From positions 1 to 64,000 of the forward strand of contig CAZBGI010000011.1 of NCBI GenBank assembly GCA_964491395.1: DNA of 64,000 nucleotides. Direction: 5' to 3'. Below are positions 61,620-64,000 of the stretch, piece by piece. The translations under genes and the position numbers were made by a program. The notes under the pieces are model-generated. The model was not told the origin of the DNA. It worked only from the letters and a program-made list of their open reading frames with translations, and did no database searches. Each line of letters starts with the position of its first letter. Within the stretch, counting starts at the first letter, position 1. This DNA is from SKVR01 sp964491395 (GTDB lineage Bacteria > Bacteroidota > Bacteroidia > Bacteroidales > UBA7960).

Positions 61620-61981
61620 GGTTAATATCTTGAATATGTGTTTATTACTGTGTGCGCGGTTCTTTGACAGGGTAGATTCGTCGAATTAAAGATACTAAAA
61701 CATAGAACACACGCCATATTAATTGGAATTTATCTCATTGCAACTAATATAGTATCCTTTCACGTTAATTTTCTGTTAACAAATTATTAATTGTAATTTA
61801 ATTATACTGATTGTTAGCCATTAAGGTTGCACATGCAGCATTAATCCAGGGAAAATATCCTTACCTTTGCCCCGTGTTGTAAGGCGCCTCAGGGCTGGCA
61901 GGAAAATCCGGCCCTTGAAAGTGCTCCATAAACAGCAACCCCGCACAAATTCTCTTGTTTCACTTCATAAAAATGTTCTGC
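61620..61981. other. divergent promoter region and response regulator leader
   Basis: About 360 bases between divergent genes. A -7 box for the response regulator is at 61862-61869. The ~110-base leader after it is GC-richer than its surroundings and contains a small GGGC/GCCC pair around 61892-61914; it matches no riboswitch I know. Confidence 0.45.
61862..61869 (+). promoter_or_regulatory. -7 box of the PhoB-like regulator gene
   Basis: TACCTTTG matches TAnnTTTG. The nearest TTG upstream is 32 bases away, too far for a standard -33 element. Confidence 0.45.
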
Positions 61982-62671
61982 ATGAAAAACAGTGATTACA
62001 AAATTCTTCTGGTAGATGACGAACCGGATATCCTGGAATTTATTGGCTACAATCTGCGAAAAGAAGGCTACGAGGTTTATACGGAAAACAATGGATTGAG
62101 CGCCATTGAAACCGCCCGGAAAACCCAACCTCACCTGATTATACTGGATGTAATGATGCCTGGCATGGACGGGATGGAAACGTGCCAGGAATTGAAAAAA
62201 ATCCCACAACTTAGCAACAGTATCATCATCTTCCTTACGGCCCGAAGCGAAGATTACTCACAAATGGCTGGGTTTGATGCCGGTGCAGACGACTATGTTG
62301 CCAAACCCATAAAACCGGCCTTGCTCATAAGCCGTGTAAAAGCTTTGCTGCGCAGGTATGTGGGAAACCATGAACAAGAAGAAGACGGCACGGTAGAAGT
62401 GGGAAACATCGTTATTGATAAAGAAAGATATGTTGTTATCAAATCGAATCAGGAAATTGTACTTCCCAAAAAAGAATTTGAGCTGCTCACGCTATTGACC
62501 TCCAAGCCCAATAAAGTTTTCTCAAGAGAAGAAATATTCTCCAAAGTATGGGGCAACAATGTGGTGGTGGGCGATCGAACCATTGATGTTCACGTGAGAA
62601 AACTGCGAGAAAAAATCGGGATAGAACACATCAAAACCGTCAAAGGTGTTGGATACAAATTTGAAATATAA
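61982..62671 (+). CDS. OmpR/PhoB family response regulator
   Basis: A 229-residue transcription regulator. The receiver has DDEPD near residue 12, phosphoacceptor Asp56 in IILDVMMPGMDG and Lys in AKPI. The winged-helix domain fills about 130-229 with LPKKEFELLTLL, SREEIFSKVWG and RTIDVHVRKLREKIG, the DNA-contact helix and wing. The next gene is its sensor kinase. The start MKNSDYKILLV was preferred over ATGs three and nine codons upstream. Confidence 0.95.
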   Translation: MKNSDYKILLVDDEPDILEFIGYNLRKEGYEVYTENNGLSAIETARKTQPHLIILDVMMPGMDGMETCQELKKIPQLSNSIIIFLTARSEDYSQMAGFDAGADDYVAKPIKPALLISRVKALLRRYVGNHEQEEDGTVEVGNIVIDKERYVVIKSNQEIVLPKKEFELLTLLTSKPNKVFSREEIFSKVWGNNVVVGDRTIDVHVRKLREKIGIEHIKTVKGVGYKFEI

Positions 62672-62765
62672 CTCTTCTAACTGAAAACCCTTCCCAAAAG
62701 TTTTGAAAGTCATAAATTTACAGTCAACCTGACTTCCATTATTTTATGTGTAATTTGATTATTCA

Positions 62766-63857
62766 ATGAACCTTTCCACTTCCCAACGATTATCATTGCT
62801 GGCATCCCTGGTTATTATGCTTGCATTTTCCGTTGTTTATAGCCTTGCCAGCTTCCTTTCGCAGACCCATTGGAATGCCTCCGTATTTATTATTACCAAC
62901 CTGGTCATTTTACCGGTTTCGTTTATTGTTTACAAATATATTCTCGATAAATTTATTTACGAAAAAATCAGGTTGATATATAAAACTATTCATGAGCTAA
63001 AAGCGCCCCGTCGCGAGCAAAAGACAGCAATACTGAGCAAAACAGACATCATAGAACAGACCAATCTGGAGGTAGTGGAATGGGCGGAGAAAAAAACCCA
63101 GGAAATTGACGATTTGAAAAAGCTGGAAGCTTACCGGCGTGAATTCCTGGGGAATGTTTCCCATGAGTTGAAAACCCCTATTTTCAATATCCAGGGATAT
63201 GTTTTAACCTTACTTGATGGTGGCATGGATGATCCGGCCATCAACCGCAAGTACCTGGAAAGAACGGAGAAAAGTGTGGAACGCATGATTTCAATCATTG
63301 AAGATCTGGAGGCCATTTCCAAATTTGAAGCCGGAGAAATGAAACTGAAGGAGGAACGATTTGACATTGTTGCTTTGTGTTCAGAAGTGATTGACTTGCT
63401 GGAGATAAAAGCTGACAAGAAAAACATCAGGTTGTTCCTGGCACAGAATTATGAGAATCCTATCTATGTGATAGCCGACCGGAAACGCATCCAGCAGGTT
63501 ATTACCAACCTGGTGGTAAACTCCATTAAGTATGGAACAGAGCATGGCCGAACCAAAATCAGCTTTTTTGATATGGATGAAAGGATTCTGGTAGAAGTTA
63601 CAGATAGTGGCACAGGAATCCCCAGGGAAGAGTTACCCAGGGTTTTTGAACGCTTTTATCGAGGTGACAAGAGCCGCGCAAGAAAAACCGGCGAAGGCGG
63701 CTCGGGCCTTGGACTGGCCATTGTTAAACACATTATTGAAGCCCATAACCAAACCATCAATGTAAGAAGCACCCTGGGTATAGGCTCAACTTTTGCCTTT
63801 ACCCTTACAAAAGGCAAAACGCATCCTGCCGCACGAAAAAGCACGTTTATCTTCTAA
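62766..63857 (+). CDS. PhoR-like sensor histidine kinase
   Basis: A 363-residue membrane sensor. Two membrane helices (about 10-30 and 38-58) enclose a very short periplasmic loop, so it probably senses within the membrane or through a partner. The dimerisation domain has His133 in GNVSHELKTPIF; the ATPase has NLVVNSIKYG, DSGTGIPREELPRVFERFYRGD and GLGLAIVKHI. It lies 94 bases after the PhoB-like regulator and is its cognate kinase. Lack of a PAS or HAMP domain makes it a compact form. Confidence 0.95.
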   Translation: MNLSTSQRLSLLASLVIMLAFSVVYSLASFLSQTHWNASVFIITNLVILPVSFIVYKYILDKFIYEKIRLIYKTIHELKAPRREQKTAILSKTDIIEQTNLEVVEWAEKKTQEIDDLKKLEAYRREFLGNVSHELKTPIFNIQGYVLTLLDGGMDDPAINRKYLERTEKSVERMISIIEDLEAISKFEAGEMKLKEERFDIVALCSEVIDLLEIKADKKNIRLFLAQNYENPIYVIADRKRIQQVITNLVVNSIKYGTEHGRTKISFFDMDERILVEVTDSGTGIPREELPRVFERFYRGDKSRARKTGEGGSGLGLAIVKHIIEAHNQTINVRSTLGIGSTFAFTLTKGKTHPAARKSTFIF

Positions 63858-64000
63858 CAAAGAACAAGTATCTGACCCTGACAGAATGAAGCCTGGATTC
63901 TCTACCCACTCCAAAAGTAAATGGTCGGCTTCAACCCTGAAAAAAACGACCAAAAGCTCTCGAAACATAAGAAGTTAACACATTGCTTTCGCTAAATCTC
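63858..64000. other. window end, nothing recognised
   Basis: The last ~140 bases hold no gene with a credible start and no terminator after the kinase gene. A short plus-strand frame here overlaps the kinase and looks random. Confidence 0.5.

Noticed and set aside
1..64000. tRNA genes, rRNA, CRISPR arrays, insertion sequences or prophage
   Set aside because: Scanned the gaps by eye: no cloverleaf, no regular spaced repeats, no transposase or integrase, no flanking target duplications.

Overview
The window looks like a chromosomal segment of a free-living member of the Bacteroidota, most likely of the Bacteroidales/Marinilabiliales kind, though I cannot name a genus. Several things point there: secreted proteins ending in type IX secretion (T9SS) sorting domains (one with a CHU_C-type C-terminus), a GldA ATPase, DPP7-type S46 and S9 peptidases, a DUF5687 exporter, PorT-like barrels, a FISUMP-domain protein, and several copies of the Bacteroidota -7 promoter box TAnnTTTG. 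Shine-Dalgarno sequences are mostly weak. I see no tRNA, rRNA, CRISPR array, prophage or insertion sequence, so this is ordinary core and envelope territory rather than a mobile island.

Layout. 1-6.2 kb: a giant secreted beta-solenoid protein, a UPF0316 membrane protein and a cytoplasmic YD-like repeat protein, all on the minus strand. 6.3-11.8 kb: two exported peptidases (S9 lipoprotein and S46 DPP7) converging on a shared terminator, then mannose-1-phosphate guanylyltransferase. 12.2-18.3 kb: SprT-like protease, an MlaE/MlaF-type ABC pair, a MacB-like permease, phosphoglycerate mutase and a PfpI protein. 18.5-24.3 kb: sugar-type MFS carrier, FISUMP protein and a four-gene unit of ECF sigma factor, membrane regulator and DUF5687 ABC exporter. 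24.5-31.7 kb: CUB/PKD/P-domain T9SS protein, AbgT transporter, phosphoesterase and a large TPR protein. 32.4-36.1 kb: lipoprotein, a second ECF sigma factor with an anti-sigma-like protein fused to an outer-membrane-barrel-like domain, and a membrane-anchored SagB-type reductase. 36.5-39.7 kb: a 1076-residue flavin/iron-sulfur fusion enzyme.

39.8-50.4 kb is housekeeping: DUF177-rpmF-plsX-fabH (ribosome and lipid start-up), MazG-like/dtd/rsgA quality control, a Gfo/Idh oxidoreductase, gldA, metK, and yicC-gmk-nadD read towards metK. 50.6-57.6 kb is the most striking block: a processive GT2 glycosyltransferase, a HEAT-repeat membrane protein, a TPR plus YaiO-type outer membrane barrel, a lone receiver and a PAS-kinase-REC-Hpt hybrid sensor, all on one strand. 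I read it as a synthase-dependent exopolysaccharide machine under phosphorelay control, similar in logic to PgaA/PgaC but with an unfamiliar HEAT partner. 58.2-63.9 kb carries a PorT-like barrel, an S12 serine hydrolase, an unrecognised membrane-anchored protein, and a PhoB/PhoR-like two-component pair.

Start codons were reassigned where family length, ribosome binding sites or promoter position argued for it. Both ECF sigma factors appear to start with GTG and the DUF177 gene with TTG.
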